Below, in pieces: positions 51,682 to 61,003 of a DNA stretch of 64,000 nt; positions within the stretch are counted from its first letter, which is position 1; every line of letters begins with the position of its first letter. Made by a program: the position numbers and the translations under genes. The stretch spans positions 62,001 to 126,000 of the forward strand of contig DGCD01000018.1 of assembly GCA_002384935.1 (NCBI GenBank), read 5' to 3'. The notes beneath the pieces were generated by a model, which made no database searches, was not told the DNA's origin, and was given only the letters and a program-made list of their open reading frames with translations. Source of the stretch: Pusillimonas sp. UBA3987 (GTDB lineage Bacteria > Pseudomonadota > Gammaproteobacteria > Burkholderiales > Burkholderiaceae_B).

Positions 51682-52575
51682 ATGTCAAACTTTCCGTCTT
51701 CCTCGTCTATCGATACGCTGGCGATTGTGGGTGTGGGCCTGATCGGTGGTTCGTTTGCCGCGGCCCTGCGCAAAGCCGGGCGCGTGAAGCGCGTACTGGG
51801 AGTGGGACGGCGGCCGGGACCATTGGTTCAAGCCAAACAACTGGGGTTAATCGACGAGGCCGTTTCGCTTGAAGAGGCCGCTTGCGAGGCCGACCTTATT
51901 TTGCTGGCCTCTCCGGTTGGTGCCATGCCGGCTTTATTTCGAGGTCTGGCGCCGCATTTGAAAGCATCTGCGCTGGTAACAGATGCGGGGAGTACCAAGG
52001 CTGATGTTGTGAAAGCGGCCTACGAAGCGCTGGGAGATCGGGTCGGGCAGTTCATACCGGGTCATCCGATTGCCGGTGCAGAGAAAACGGGGCCTGAGTC
52101 GGCGGATGCCGGCCTCTACGAGGGGCGGCATGTAGTACTGACTCCCTTGCCGGAGAACTCAGCGGCCATGCGTCAGCAATTGATTCTGCTATGGGAAGCC
52201 GTGGGGGCACGAATTGTGCTGATGGACCCTCACAGTCACGATCGGGCCTTGGCCTCGGTAAGCCATTTGCCGCATTTCCTGGCCTCTGTGTTCATGGAGC
52301 AAGTGGCGGCCTGCACCGATGCCGATTTGCGCCTGGGCCTGGCGGGCACCGGCTTTCGGGATTTCACCCGTGTGGCTGCCGGGTCGGCCGAAATGTGGCG
52401 GGATATTTTCATGGCCAACCGTGAAGCGGTATTGCGTGAACTGGGTGATTTTCGTGCAACGCTTGATGAGGCCGAATCCGCCTTGCGCGATGAAGATGCG
52501 CAGAAACTATACGACATGCTTGAGCGCGCGGCATTGGCGCGACGTTTTTGGGGTAGCAGGAGCGGTTTGCTATGA
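51682..52575 (+). CDS. tyrA: Prephenate dehydrogenase
   Basis: TyrA oxidatively decarboxylates prephenate (or arogenate) toward tyrosine. From MSNFPSSSS at 51682 there are 297 residues. The NAD(P) loop is VGVGLIGGSFAAAL (about 15-28), with HPIAGAEKTGPESADAGLYEG and SHLPHFLASV later. There is no fused mutase domain; chorismate mutase is in PheA. The last 4 bp overlap aroA (ATGA). Confidence 0.95.
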   Translation: MSNFPSSSSIDTLAIVGVGLIGGSFAAALRKAGRVKRVLGVGRRPGPLVQAKQLGLIDEAVSLEEAACEADLILLASPVGAMPALFRGLAPHLKASALVTDAGSTKADVVKAAYEALGDRVGQFIPGHPIAGAEKTGPESADAGLYEGRHVVLTPLPENSAAMRQQLILLWEAVGARIVLMDPHSHDRALASVSHLPHFLASVFMEQVAACTDADLRLGLAGTGFRDFTRVAAGSAEMWRDIFMANREAVLRELGDFRATLDEAESALRDEDAQKLYDMLERAALARRFWGSRSGLL

Positions 52576-53912
52576 GTTCTGTTGATACCAAAGCGATGCT
52601 GGATCGTCTGGTGTTGTCACCCTGCACTGAAGCGTCAGGGCAAATGACGTTGCCGGGGTCCAAAAGTATTTCCAACCGCGTGCTTTTGCTTGCCGCTTTG
52701 GCACAGGGTCAAACACGCATTCACGGTCTGCTCGACTCGGACGACACAAGGGTGATGCTGGCATCCCTGGAAACGCTGGGCCTTCCCCTCAAGCGGGTGT
52801 CAGATACGGAAGTCTGGGTAACCGGCCAGGCTGTTTTTAAAAATCGGCAGGCAGATTTGTTTCTGGGCAATGCGGGTACAGCGTTTCGGCCACTGACGGC
52901 GGCGCTGGCCCTGATGGGAGGCAATTTTCGCTTGTCGGGTGTGCCGCGCATGCACGAGCGGCCCATTGGTGACCTGGTTGACGCATTACGGCAACTGGGC
53001 GCCGATATTCAATATGAGTCCGCACAGGGTTATCCCCCGCTGAAAATCGCGCCTGCGGCCACAACCGAGATTTCGCTGACACGAGTCAAAGGGTCTGTTT
53101 CCAGTCAGTTTCTGACGGCGTTGCTTATGGCGGCGCCGCTGGCAACTGCCCGGTTGGGCCGACCGCTTGTCATTGAAGTTGAAGGCGAATTGATTTCAAA
53201 GCCTTATATTCTGATCACGCTGAATCTAATGGCGCGTTTTGGTGTCCGGGTCGAGCGTGAGGGTTGGTCCCGTTTTACAGTGCCGGCCGAGTCGCGCTAT
53301 GTGTCACCGGGAGATATTACGGTCGAGGGCGATGCGTCATCGGCTTCCTATTTCATGGCGCTGGGGGCCATTGGTGGTGGGCCGGTTACGGTTCACGGCG
53401 TCGGCGCCGACAGTATCCAGGGAGACATCAGTTTTGCGCAGACACTTGAGCAAATGGGGGCGCAGATAGAGTGGGAAGCCCATTCCGTTACTGTTTCCGG
53501 GCCGCGCGTTGCCCGGGGCGGGCGGCTGCGTGCTTTCGATCAGGATTTCAACCTTATTCCCGATGCGGCGATGACGGCCGCTGCGCTGGCCTTGTATGCC
53601 GATGGCCCTTGTCGCTTGAGTAATATCGGCAGTTGGCGGGTGAAGGAAACCGACCGGATTCACGCCATGCACACCGAACTGGTCAAGCTGGGGGCACTCG
53701 TTGAGTCGGGCCCCGATTGGCTGAAAATAACGCCGCCGGCAACCCCGGGGCATTGGCGTTCTGCCGAGATTGCAACTTACGATGATCATCGCATGGCCAT
53801 GTGTTTTTCGCTGGCGGCATTTGGCCCGGTCCCGGTTACGATTCTCGATCCGTCCTGCGTCAGAAAAACCTTTCCCGATTATTTCAACGTATACAGCGCA
53901 CTGGTGAAATGA
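52572..53912 (+). CDS. aroA: 3-phosphoshikimate 1-carboxyvinyltransferase (EPSP synthase)
   Basis: AroA joins phosphoenolpyruvate to shikimate-3-phosphate, the penultimate chorismate step. The 446 residues include LPGSKSISNRVLLLAALAQG (about 25-44), FLGNAGTAFRPL, RPIGDLVDALRQLGA and VKETDRIHAM. The pattern of the N-terminal motif (GNAGTAFRPL) places it with class I, glyphosate-sensitive enzymes; sensitivity itself is inferred. The end overlaps cmk by 4 bp. Confidence 0.97.
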   Translation: MSSVDTKAMLDRLVLSPCTEASGQMTLPGSKSISNRVLLLAALAQGQTRIHGLLDSDDTRVMLASLETLGLPLKRVSDTEVWVTGQAVFKNRQADLFLGNAGTAFRPLTAALALMGGNFRLSGVPRMHERPIGDLVDALRQLGADIQYESAQGYPPLKIAPAATTEISLTRVKGSVSSQFLTALLMAAPLATARLGRPLVIEVEGELISKPYILITLNLMARFGVRVEREGWSRFTVPAESRYVSPGDITVEGDASSASYFMALGAIGGGPVTVHGVGADSIQGDISFAQTLEQMGAQIEWEAHSVTVSGPRVARGGRLRAFDQDFNLIPDAAMTAAALALYADGPCRLSNIGSWRVKETDRIHAMHTELVKLGALVESGPDWLKITPPATPGHWRSAEIATYDDHRMAMCFSLAAFGPVPVTILDPSCVRKTFPDYFNVYSALVK

Positions 53913-54583
53913 CCCTCAATATGCAAAATGTTCCTGTCATCGCGATTGACGGGCCAACCGCGTCCGGCAAAGGTACAGTGGCGCAGCGCGTGGCGCAGCG
54001 ACTTGGATGGGTCGTGCTTGATAGCGGCGCCTTGTATCGCCTGACGGCACTGGCCTGCCTGCGCAAGGGGGTATCCGACAGCAATGAGGCCGAAGTGGCA
54101 GGCATTGCCGCCGGTTTGAGTGTGCAGTTTGACGACGGCCTGATCCTGCTTGATGGCGAAGATGTAACAGCGGCCATTCGCGAGGAGGCGGTGGGTGTGC
54201 TTGCATCGCGTATCGCCGCATTTGGCTTGGTTCGGCAGGTCTTGCTTGAGCGCCAGCGTGCTTTTAGGCAAGCGCCTGGCCTGGTGGCCGATGGCCGGGA
54301 CATGGGAACTGTTGTGTTTCCAGATGCGCCATTGAAGATTTTCCTGGTGGCCGATGTTGCCGCGCGTGCTGAAAGGCGCTGTAAGCAGTTGAAGGACAAG
54401 GGGTTTTCTGCTAACCTAGCGAGCTTGATGGAAGATCTTCAGGCGCGCGATGAGCGCGACCGTACCCGCAGCAATGCGCCGTTGGTACCAGCACCTGATG
54501 CCGTCACCATCGATTCTTCAAATTTAACCATTGAAGAAACCGTGAATGCAGTACTCGACCACTGGTCGAAAATAGGGGCTTGA
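53909..54583 (+). CDS. cmk: Cytidylate kinase
   Basis: Cmk phosphorylates CMP and dCMP. The overlap with aroA (ATGA) fixes the start at 53909, giving 224 residues. The P-loop is IDGPTASGKGT (about 12-22). The CMP-binding LDSGALYRLTAL, the ADGRDMGTVVFPDA segment and the RDERDRTRSNAPL lid follow. The order aroA-cmk-rpsA is conserved in many proteobacteria. Confidence 0.96.
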   Translation: MTLNMQNVPVIAIDGPTASGKGTVAQRVAQRLGWVVLDSGALYRLTALACLRKGVSDSNEAEVAGIAAGLSVQFDDGLILLDGEDVTAAIREEAVGVLASRIAAFGLVRQVLLERQRAFRQAPGLVADGRDMGTVVFPDAPLKIFLVADVAARAERRCKQLKDKGFSANLASLMEDLQARDERDRTRSNAPLVPAPDAVTIDSSNLTIEETVNAVLDHWSKIGA

Positions 54584-54704
54584 ATTTAGCTGAAAGCCGC
54601 GTTATTCCAACGTGTTCAGTTGTTCAGGCAATGTTTAACTCCACTGGGGCAATGGTTGCCTTGGTGTGTTTTTACCGGCCATATTGGCCTATGGATTGAA
54701 TTTA

Positions 54705-56423
54705 ATGTCCTCAACTTTAACCCCTGAAGCCGCTGTTGGCGGTGAAAGCTTTGCCGATCTTTTTGCTGAAAGTCTGAAAACCCAAGACATGAAATCTGGC
54801 GAAGTTATTTCGGCAGAAGTCCTTCGTGTTGATCACAAATTTGTTGTTGTTAACGCCGGCCTGAAATCGGAAGCATTGGTTCCGCTTGAAGAGTTCCTGA
54901 ATGATCAGGGCGAGCTGGAAGTCAAGGAAGGTGATTTTGTTTCGGTTGCGATTGATTCGCTCGAAAATGGCTACGGCGACACCATTCTGTCGCGTGACCG
55001 CGCCAAGCGCTTGTCGGCCTGGCTGTCGCTCGAGCAGGCGCTGGAATCCGGCGAACTGGTTAGCGGCACGATTACCGGCAAAGTCAAGGGTGGTCTGACC
55101 GTAATGACGAACGGTATCCGTGCGTTCCTGCCCGGCTCACTGGTCGACATGCGGCCTGTTAAAGACACCACGCCCTACGAGGGCAAAACGCTTGATTTCA
55201 AAGTTATCAAGCTTGATCGTAAGCGTAACAACGTTGTGCTGTCGCGCCGTGCGGTGCTTGAGGCAAGCATGGGCGAAGAGCGCGAGAAGCTGCTCGAAAC
55301 ATTGCACGAAGGTGCGGTTGTTAAAGGTATCGTCAAGAACATCACCGATTACGGTGCGTTTATCGACCTGGGTGGTATCGACGGTCTTCTGCACATTACC
55401 GACATGGCATGGCGTCGTGTGCGTCATCCTTCCGAAGTCCTGTCCGTTGGCCAGGAAGTGGAAGCCAAAGTACTCAAGTTCGATCAGGAAAAGAGCCGTG
55501 TTTCACTGGGCGTGAAGCAACTGGGCGAAGATCCCTGGATCGGCCTGGCACGTCGCTACCCGCAAGGTACGCGTCTGTTCGGTAAAGTCACCAACCTTAC
55601 CGACTACGGTTCATTTGTCGAGGTTGAAGACGGTATCGAAGGCCTGGTGCACGTATCGGAAATGGATTGGACCAACAAGAACGTTGACCCACGTAAAGTC
55701 GTCACCTTGGGTGAGGAAGTGGAAGTCATGGTTCTGGAAATCGACGAAGACCGTCGTCGCATTTCGTTGGGTATGAAACAGTGCCGTCAAAACCCATGGG
55801 AAGAGTTCGCGATGAACTTCAAGCGTGGCGACAAGGTTAGCGGCGCAATCAAATCCATTACCGATTTTGGTGTTTTCGTTGGCTTGCCCGGCGGTATCGA
55901 CGGTCTGGTTCATTTGTCCGACCTGTCCTGGTCCGATACGGGTGAAGAAGCCGTTCGCAACTTCAAGAAAGGCGACGAAATCGAAGCTGTCGTCCTGGGT
56001 ATTGACACCGAGAAAGAGCGTATCTCTCTGGGTATCAAGCAGCTTGAGGGTGACCCCTTCAACAACTTCGTTGGTACTCACGACAAGGGTGCGGTCGTTC
56101 CTGGCGTGATCAAGTCGGTTGAAGCCAAGGGTGCTGTAGTGAACCTGTCGCTCGACGTCGACGGTTACCTGCGTGCTTCTGAAATCTCCAGCGGACGTGT
56201 CGAAGACGCCACAACGGTGCTTAAAGAAGGCGCTAGCATCGAGACCATGATCATCAATGTTGATCGCAAGGCGCGTTCCATTCAGTTGTCCATCAAGGCT
56301 CGCGATAACGCCGAAACTGCAGAAACGTTGCAGCGCATGACTGAAGCAAGCGCCTCGTCCGGTACAACCAACCTGGGTGCATTGCTGAAAGCCAAGCTCG
56401 ACCAGCAACGCGACGACGGTTAA
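54705..56423 (+). CDS. rpsA: 30S ribosomal protein S1
   Basis: S1 binds mRNA at the platform of the small subunit and promotes initiation. The 572 residues contain six S1 RNA-binding repeats. The later ones are clearest, with repeats of ITDYGAFIDLGGIDGLLHI and DYGSFVEVEDGIEGLVHVSE. The start MSSTLTPEAAVGG precedes the canonical FADLFAESL segment. A 121-bp gap upstream may hold its own promoter. There is no strong Shine-Dalgarno site, as often seen for rpsA. Confidence 0.97.
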   Translation: MSSTLTPEAAVGGESFADLFAESLKTQDMKSGEVISAEVLRVDHKFVVVNAGLKSEALVPLEEFLNDQGELEVKEGDFVSVAIDSLENGYGDTILSRDRAKRLSAWLSLEQALESGELVSGTITGKVKGGLTVMTNGIRAFLPGSLVDMRPVKDTTPYEGKTLDFKVIKLDRKRNNVVLSRRAVLEASMGEEREKLLETLHEGAVVKGIVKNITDYGAFIDLGGIDGLLHITDMAWRRVRHPSEVLSVGQEVEAKVLKFDQEKSRVSLGVKQLGEDPWIGLARRYPQGTRLFGKVTNLTDYGSFVEVEDGIEGLVHVSEMDWTNKNVDPRKVVTLGEEVEVMVLEIDEDRRRISLGMKQCRQNPWEEFAMNFKRGDKVSGAIKSITDFGVFVGLPGGIDGLVHLSDLSWSDTGEEAVRNFKKGDEIEAVVLGIDTEKERISLGIKQLEGDPFNNFVGTHDKGAVVPGVIKSVEAKGAVVNLSLDVDGYLRASEISSGRVEDATTVLKEGASIETMIINVDRKARSIQLSIKARDNAETAETLQRMTEASASSGTTNLGALLKAKLDQQRDDG

Positions 56424-56428
56424 TTGGT

Positions 56429-56791
56429 GTGACTAAGTCAGAACTGATCGCTTTATTGGCCACCCGGTATCCGCAACTTGCGTTGCGTGATACCGACCTG
56501 GCTGTGAAAACGGTGCTTGAAGCAATGACTCAGGCATTGGCAGACGGCCAGCGGATTGAAATTCGTGGCTTCGGTAGTTTTTCTCTTTCGAAGCGGGCGC
56601 CCCGGGTGGGGCGCAATCCAAAATCAGGAGAGAAAGTCATGGTGCCGGGTAAGCAGGTTCCGCATTTCAAAGCCGGTAAAGAACTGCGTGAGCGGGTCGA
56701 TGCGGCATTTGAGCAGGAGCAGGCCGGAAACAAGGCAGAGAAAGCTGAACTTTTTCCAACGTCGTACGACTCAAAAATTGCCCATGGTTAG
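56429..56791 (+). CDS. ihfB: Integration host factor subunit beta
   Basis: IhfB pairs with IhfA to bend DNA sharply at specific sites. The GTG start 5 bp after rpsA gives 120 residues. The HU/IHF fold is intact: MTKSELIALLATRYPQLALRD, IEIRGFGSFSLSKRAPRVGRNPKSGE and GKELRERVD. About 25 residues at the C-terminus extend past the usual 94-residue length and are rich in charged residues. A strong terminator follows 39 bp after the stop. Confidence 0.95.
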   Translation: MTKSELIALLATRYPQLALRDTDLAVKTVLEAMTQALADGQRIEIRGFGSFSLSKRAPRVGRNPKSGEKVMVPGKQVPHFKAGKELRERVDAAFEQEQAGNKAEKAELFPTSYDSKIAHG

Positions 56792-56829
56792 CTAACGCAC
56801 GCCAAAGCAAATTGCAGTCATGAATAAAG

Positions 56830-56857
56830 CCGGAACCCTTAAAGGTTCCGGTTTTTT
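56830..56857 (+). terminator. Terminator after ihfB
   Basis: CCGGAACC-CTTAAA-GGTTCCGG followed by six T forms a strong intrinsic terminator that ends the aroA-cmk-rpsA-ihfB unit. Confidence 0.95.
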
Positions 56858-56939
56858 CATTTCAGGGGTGTTCGGGCGGCTTTCAGCGATAAATTCCCTT
56901 TACAATTGTCCTCATTGAAATATTTGCGGAGGCATTGTC

Positions 56940-57260
56940 ATGCGCTATATCGTATGGGCATTGCGACTGATTATCTTTGTCGTTGTTTTATTGTTTGCCC
57001 TGAAGAACACGCGGCCGGTTGACGTCGGTTTCTACGGTGATTATGTCGCTTCGGGTATACCGCTTATTGTCGTCATGCTGGTGGCCTTCGTTGCTGGCAT
57101 TGCATTTGCGCTGCTTGCCATCGTGCCGGCCAGTTTGCGGCGCAGGCGCGAGTTGAAAAAAACACAACGTGAAGTGCAGCGCTTGCAGGACAACCTGGCA
57201 ACGCGCGAAGTCCAGGGCCGAGAAGATATTGAGCCGGTGGTGCCACTGGCGCCGCTTTAG
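56940..57260 (+). CDS. lapA: LapA domain-containing membrane protein
   Basis: LapA (YciS) works with LapB in controlling lipopolysaccharide synthesis. The 106 residues have two hydrophobic segments (about 5-24 and 40-62) and a charged cytoplasmic coil (RRRRELKKTQREVQRLQDNL). A GGAGG site lies 9 bp before the ATG. It is followed 42 bp later by lapB, the conserved pair. Confidence 0.9.
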   Translation: MRYIVWALRLIIFVVVLLFALKNTRPVDVGFYGDYVASGIPLIVVMLVAFVAGIAFALLAIVPASLRRRRELKKTQREVQRLQDNLATREVQGREDIEPVVPLAPL

Positions 57261-57302
57261 TCGCTGTTTGCCTGAGTTCTTCCAATATACAAGGCTTGAT
57301 AC

Positions 57303-58532
57303 ATGGATTTTGAACCGTGGTGGCTGATTGCCGTTCCCGTTCTGTTTGGTCTGGGCTGGATTGCGGCACGCGTCGATATTCGGCAAATGCTCTCTGAAAC
57401 CCGCAGTTTGCCCAACTCTTATTTCAAGGGGTTGAACTTTATCCTCAACGAGGAGCCCGATCGCGCCATTGACGCGTTCGTGGAGGTTGCGAAACTCGAT
57501 CCTGAAACGACGGAATTGCATTTTGCGCTGGGCAGCCTGTTCCGGCGTCGTGGCGAGGTTGAGCGGGCGATTCGGGTACATCAAAGCTTATTGTCGCGAG
57601 CCGACCTGCCACAGGCTGAACGCGAGCAGGCGTTGCATGAAATAGCGCACGATTATCTGAAAGCCGGCATGCTCGACCGTGCGGAAGAGGCCTTTTTGCA
57701 GGTGGAACACACGCGTTTCTCGGTGTCGGCTGTGCGGGCCTTGATTCGTATCTATGAGTCCGAGCACGATTGGCCACGCGCAATTGAAGCGGTGAAGCGT
57801 TTGCAGGGGCTGGTCGATGAGCCTGTGCCGCAGTTAGTGCATTATCAGTGTGAGCAGGCATTGAATGCGTTGTTGCAAAAGCCGCCCGCCATCGAGGCCG
57901 CAGAATCTGCGCTGGATGCGGCAGAAAACGCGGCAAAAGCCATGAAAGAGCAATTGAAGGGCGCTGCCTATCGGGCCCGAATTGCCATTCTGCGAGCTGC
58001 TTTGTGCCGTGCTGAAGGTGAGTTAAAGCAAGAGCGGATTTATCTGGAGTCGGTGTTTTCCGATGCGCCCGATTATGCCGGTCTGGTTGCAACGGATCTT
58101 CTGGAAAATTACCGTCAGTCGGGTCAGGCTGATCAGGGCCTTGCGGTATTGAAGTCGCATTACGCCCGGTATCCGTCGCTTGACCTGTTCAATCTTGTTT
58201 TTCGCGAGTTGCGCAGCCTGCAAGGCTATGGTCCGGCATGGGCTTTTGCGCGGGAAGCACTGCGTTCGAAGCCCTCGCTGCTGGGGCTGGATCGTTTGCT
58301 TGAGGCGGAATTGGCGGTGGATAATCGGGCACAGGCTGATTCTTCAGGTGCGCCTGCAGTTAACGAAGCTGATCTTAGCCTTTTACGTAGTCTGATTCAC
58401 AAACACAGTGAGCGGTTGGATCGCTATGCCTGCAGCCAATGCGGCTTCGAGGCGCGCAATTATTATTGGCAATGTCCTGGTTGCAATGCATGGGAAACGT
58501 ATCCCCCCCGGCGTCTGGAGGAAATACGATGA
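57303..58532 (+). CDS. lapB: Lipopolysaccharide assembly protein LapB
   Basis: LapB (YciM) is a membrane-anchored TPR protein that controls LpxC turnover and LPS assembly. The 409 residues have one N-terminal helix (about 5-22), repeated TPR helices (AIDAFVEVAKLDPETTELHF, LGSLFRRRGEVERAIRVHQS) and a C-terminal rubredoxin-like zinc knuckle (CSQCGFEARNYYWQCPGC). The stop overlaps the next ATG (ATGA). Confidence 0.96.
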   Translation: MDFEPWWLIAVPVLFGLGWIAARVDIRQMLSETRSLPNSYFKGLNFILNEEPDRAIDAFVEVAKLDPETTELHFALGSLFRRRGEVERAIRVHQSLLSRADLPQAEREQALHEIAHDYLKAGMLDRAEEAFLQVEHTRFSVSAVRALIRIYESEHDWPRAIEAVKRLQGLVDEPVPQLVHYQCEQALNALLQKPPAIEAAESALDAAENAAKAMKEQLKGAAYRARIAILRAALCRAEGELKQERIYLESVFSDAPDYAGLVATDLLENYRQSGQADQGLAVLKSHYARYPSLDLFNLVFRELRSLQGYGPAWAFAREALRSKPSLLGLDRLLEAELAVDNRAQADSSGAPAVNEADLSLLRSLIHKHSERLDRYACSQCGFEARNYYWQCPGCNAWETYPPRRLEEIR

Positions 58533-59458
58533 CAGCTTTTCCTCAGGAGAAGGTAGCCCGGGCACGTGTGTTGGTGGTGGGCGATATCATGCTTGACCGC
58601 TATTGGTTTGGCGAGGTGGAGCGTATTTCGCCAGAAGCACCGGTGCCGGTTGTGCGCGTCGCTCGTCGCGAAAACCGTTTGGGCGGGGCAGCCAACGTGG
58701 CGCGTAATATTTCCGCCCTGGGCGGGAATACGACGTTGATCGGCGTGGTGGGTGACGATGAAGCCGGTGTTGAAGTTGAGCATCTGGCGGCGCAAGACAA
58801 TATCGCAACCCGTTTGGTGACTGATCCGGTATTGCATACGACGCTGAAGATGCGGGTGCTCGGCAGGCAACAGCAAATGTTGCGTATCGATTTCGAAGAG
58901 TATCCGGGGCAGGCCAGTCTGGACCAGATACAAACCTTGTTTGCTGCACAACTGCCGCATCACGACGTTGTTGTTTTGTCGGACTATGCCAAAGGCACGC
59001 TTGCGCACGTTGACGTCTTGATTGAAATGGCCCGGGCGGCGAACAGGCCGGTATTGGTTGACCCCAAGGGGCATGATTACCAGCGCTATAAAGGGGCAAG
59101 CATTATCACACCGAACCGGCAGGAAATGCGCGAGGCAGTGGGGTATTGGTCGTCGGAGGCCGATCTTGAAATGCGGGCTCAGGCCTTGCGACATAAGTTG
59201 GCGCTTGAGGCCTTATTGGTTACACGGTCTGAGCAAGGCATGACTTTGTTTCTTGACGATTTACGGTTTCATGTCGATGCGGCTGCCCAAGAGGTGTTCG
59301 ACGTGTCCGGCGCGGGCGATACGGTTTTGGCCACACTGGCGCTGATGCGTGCGGCGGGCTTGTCATGGGAAGACGCCGTGGCGTGGGCGAATCGCGCCGG
59401 TGGCATTGCTGTGGGTAAACTGGGCACATCGGTGGTAACAGTAGGAGAGCTAGGATGA
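58529..59458 (+). CDS. rfaE1: D-glycero-beta-D-manno-heptose-7-phosphate kinase
   Basis: This is the kinase half of HldE, in the ADP-heptose branch of LPS inner-core synthesis. The 309 residues show the PfkB fold: LVVGDIMLDRYWFGEVERIS, RLGGAANVARNISALGG and the anionic-hole motif DVSGAGDTVLATLALM. No adenylyltransferase domain follows, so RfaE2 must be encoded elsewhere. The start overlaps lapB and the end overlaps hldD (both ATGA). Confidence 0.95.
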   Translation: MTAFPQEKVARARVLVVGDIMLDRYWFGEVERISPEAPVPVVRVARRENRLGGAANVARNISALGGNTTLIGVVGDDEAGVEVEHLAAQDNIATRLVTDPVLHTTLKMRVLGRQQQMLRIDFEEYPGQASLDQIQTLFAAQLPHHDVVVLSDYAKGTLAHVDVLIEMARAANRPVLVDPKGHDYQRYKGASIITPNRQEMREAVGYWSSEADLEMRAQALRHKLALEALLVTRSEQGMTLFLDDLRFHVDAAAQEVFDVSGAGDTVLATLALMRAAGLSWEDAVAWANRAGGIAVGKLGTSVVTVGELG

Positions 59459-60450
59459 TTGTGGTTACCGGGGGGGCCGGCTTCATCGGCAGTAATATCG
59501 TAAAGGGCCTGAATGCAAGGGGCATGAGCGACATTCTGGTTGTCGATGACCTGACGGACGGCGATAAGTTCATTAATCTGGTGAACCTGAATATTGCCGA
59601 TTATCTGCATAAGGATGTGTTTCGCGAGCGCCTTCTGAAGGGGCAGTTATCGGGTGTGGAAGCGGTGTTTCATCAGGGCGCCTGTTCCGATACCACCGAG
59701 CGTAATGGCCAATACATGATGGACAACAACTATCGTGTCACGCTTGAGTTGTTCGAATGGTGTCAACAGGCGAAAGTGCCGTTTATCTATGCGTCGTCGG
59801 CGGCGGTTTATGGTGCAGGTCCCAGTTATGTTGAGGATATTCAGTATGAGTCGCCATTGAATGTATATGGTTATTCGAAGTTTTTGTTTGATCAGGTTTT
59901 GCGCCGTCGCTTGAATACGTTGTCGGCGCCGGTCGCCGGTTTGCGGTATTTCAATGTGTACGGCCCGAATGAACAGCACAAGGGTCGCATGTCTTCGGTT
60001 GCTTTCCATAATGCCAATCAGTATCGCGAAGAAAGTCATGTGCGGTTATTTGGCGGTTGGGACGGCTACCCCGACGGGGGGCAGCAACGCGACTTCATTT
60101 ATGTCGACGATGCCGTTGAAGTGAATTTGTATTTCCTCGAGCATCCGGAGGTCTCCGGTGTCTTTAACTGCGGAACAGGCAGGGCTCAGCCTTTCAACGA
60201 TGTCGCCTGCGCCGTTGTCAATGCCCTGCGCATGGCTGAAGGCGAGTCGGAACTGTCATTGCAGGAACTGGTTGATCAGCAGCTTATTCACTACATTGAT
60301 TTTCCGGAAGACCTGAAAGGGCGTTATCAAAGCCACACTCAGGCCGATTTAACGCAATTGCGAAAAGCAGGGTACGACAAGCCTTTTCATGATGTGTATA
60401 CCGGCGTAACCAAATATATTCAGCACCTGCTGGAACAGGGGCGCCTGTAA
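59455..60450 (+). CDS. hldD: ADP-L-glycero-D-manno-heptose-6-epimerase
   Basis: HldD (RfaD) epimerises the heptose precursor used in the LPS inner core. The 331 residues are a short-chain NADP enzyme: VVTGGAGFIGSNIVKGLNAR at 3-22, then IYASSAAVYGAG and the YxxxK catalytic pair in VYGYSKFLFDQ. DGGQQRDFIYVDDAVEVN follows, typical of HldD. A hairpin terminator lies about 100 bp downstream. Confidence 0.97.
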   Translation: MIVVTGGAGFIGSNIVKGLNARGMSDILVVDDLTDGDKFINLVNLNIADYLHKDVFRERLLKGQLSGVEAVFHQGACSDTTERNGQYMMDNNYRVTLELFEWCQQAKVPFIYASSAAVYGAGPSYVEDIQYESPLNVYGYSKFLFDQVLRRRLNTLSAPVAGLRYFNVYGPNEQHKGRMSSVAFHNANQYREESHVRLFGGWDGYPDGGQQRDFIYVDDAVEVNLYFLEHPEVSGVFNCGTGRAQPFNDVACAVVNALRMAEGESELSLQELVDQQLIHYIDFPEDLKGRYQSHTQADLTQLRKAGYDKPFHDVYTGVTKYIQHLLEQGRL

Positions 60451-60547
60451 ACGCTTCTGTTGTTTGTTGTGCCGGTGCGTAGCTTTACGCATGGATAAAC
60501 CACAGACCTGCCCATAGCGGCTGTCAGCGCGTTAACGCAAGATCAAG

Positions 60548-60576
60548 CATCGGGGATGTCCCCCGGTGTTTTTTCT
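60548..60576 (+). terminator. Terminator after hldD
   Basis: CATCGGGGA-TG-TCCCCCGGTG (one bulged C) is followed by TTTTTTC, forming a strong intrinsic terminator between hldD and comEA. Confidence 0.8.
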
Positions 60577-60592
60577 TTTCAGGAGCGCTTTC

Positions 60593-61003
60593 ATGAATCC
60601 TTTTACAGATCCAACGGTAGCCACACCTTCAAACACAGTCTGGCAGGATCCGCCGTCTTCGCCAGGTTGGGTCAAGCAGTTGTCCCGCTCTTGTCTGTGT
60701 CTTGCATTGCTTGGCACCGTTTACGCCAATACGGCGCATGCGGTCGACGTGAATGCCGCCACGCTGGCACAGCTTGAAACGGTGAAAGGCATTGGCCCCA
60801 AAACTGCCGGCATCATTATCCAGGAACGTGTCCGGGGCGGGCGCTATGAGTCGTTTGAGGATCTGTCTGACCGCGTAAGGGGTATTGGCCCGGCAAAGGT
60901 TGCAGCACTGAGAACGGCCGGACTTTCTGTCGGGCCCAGTACCGTGTCAAACACCCCGAACAAGGTGTATGATTTGCGCCATGAAAACATACATGACAAT
61001 TGA
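60593..61003 (+). CDS. ComEA-like helix-hairpin-helix DNA-binding protein
   Basis: ComEA proteins bind incoming DNA in the periplasm during transformation. The 136 residues have a hydrophobic, signal-like segment (about 37-55, ending AHAVD) and a ComEA HhH domain (VNAATLAQLETVKGIGPKTA, FEDLSDRVRGIGPAKVAAL). The start follows an AGGAG site. The N-terminus before the hydrophobic segment is longer than usual. It overlaps the cysM start by about 23 bp. Confidence 0.88.
   Translation: MNPFTDPTVATPSNTVWQDPPSSPGWVKQLSRSCLCLALLGTVYANTAHAVDVNAATLAQLETVKGIGPKTAGIIIQERVRGGRYESFEDLSDRVRGIGPAKVAALRTAGLSVGPSTVSNTPNKVYDLRHENIHDN

Noticed and set aside
55611..56408. Minus-strand frame of 265 codons opposite rpsA
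   Set aside because: It is fully covered by S1 repeats on the plus strand; its repetitive look mirrors the S1 repeats.
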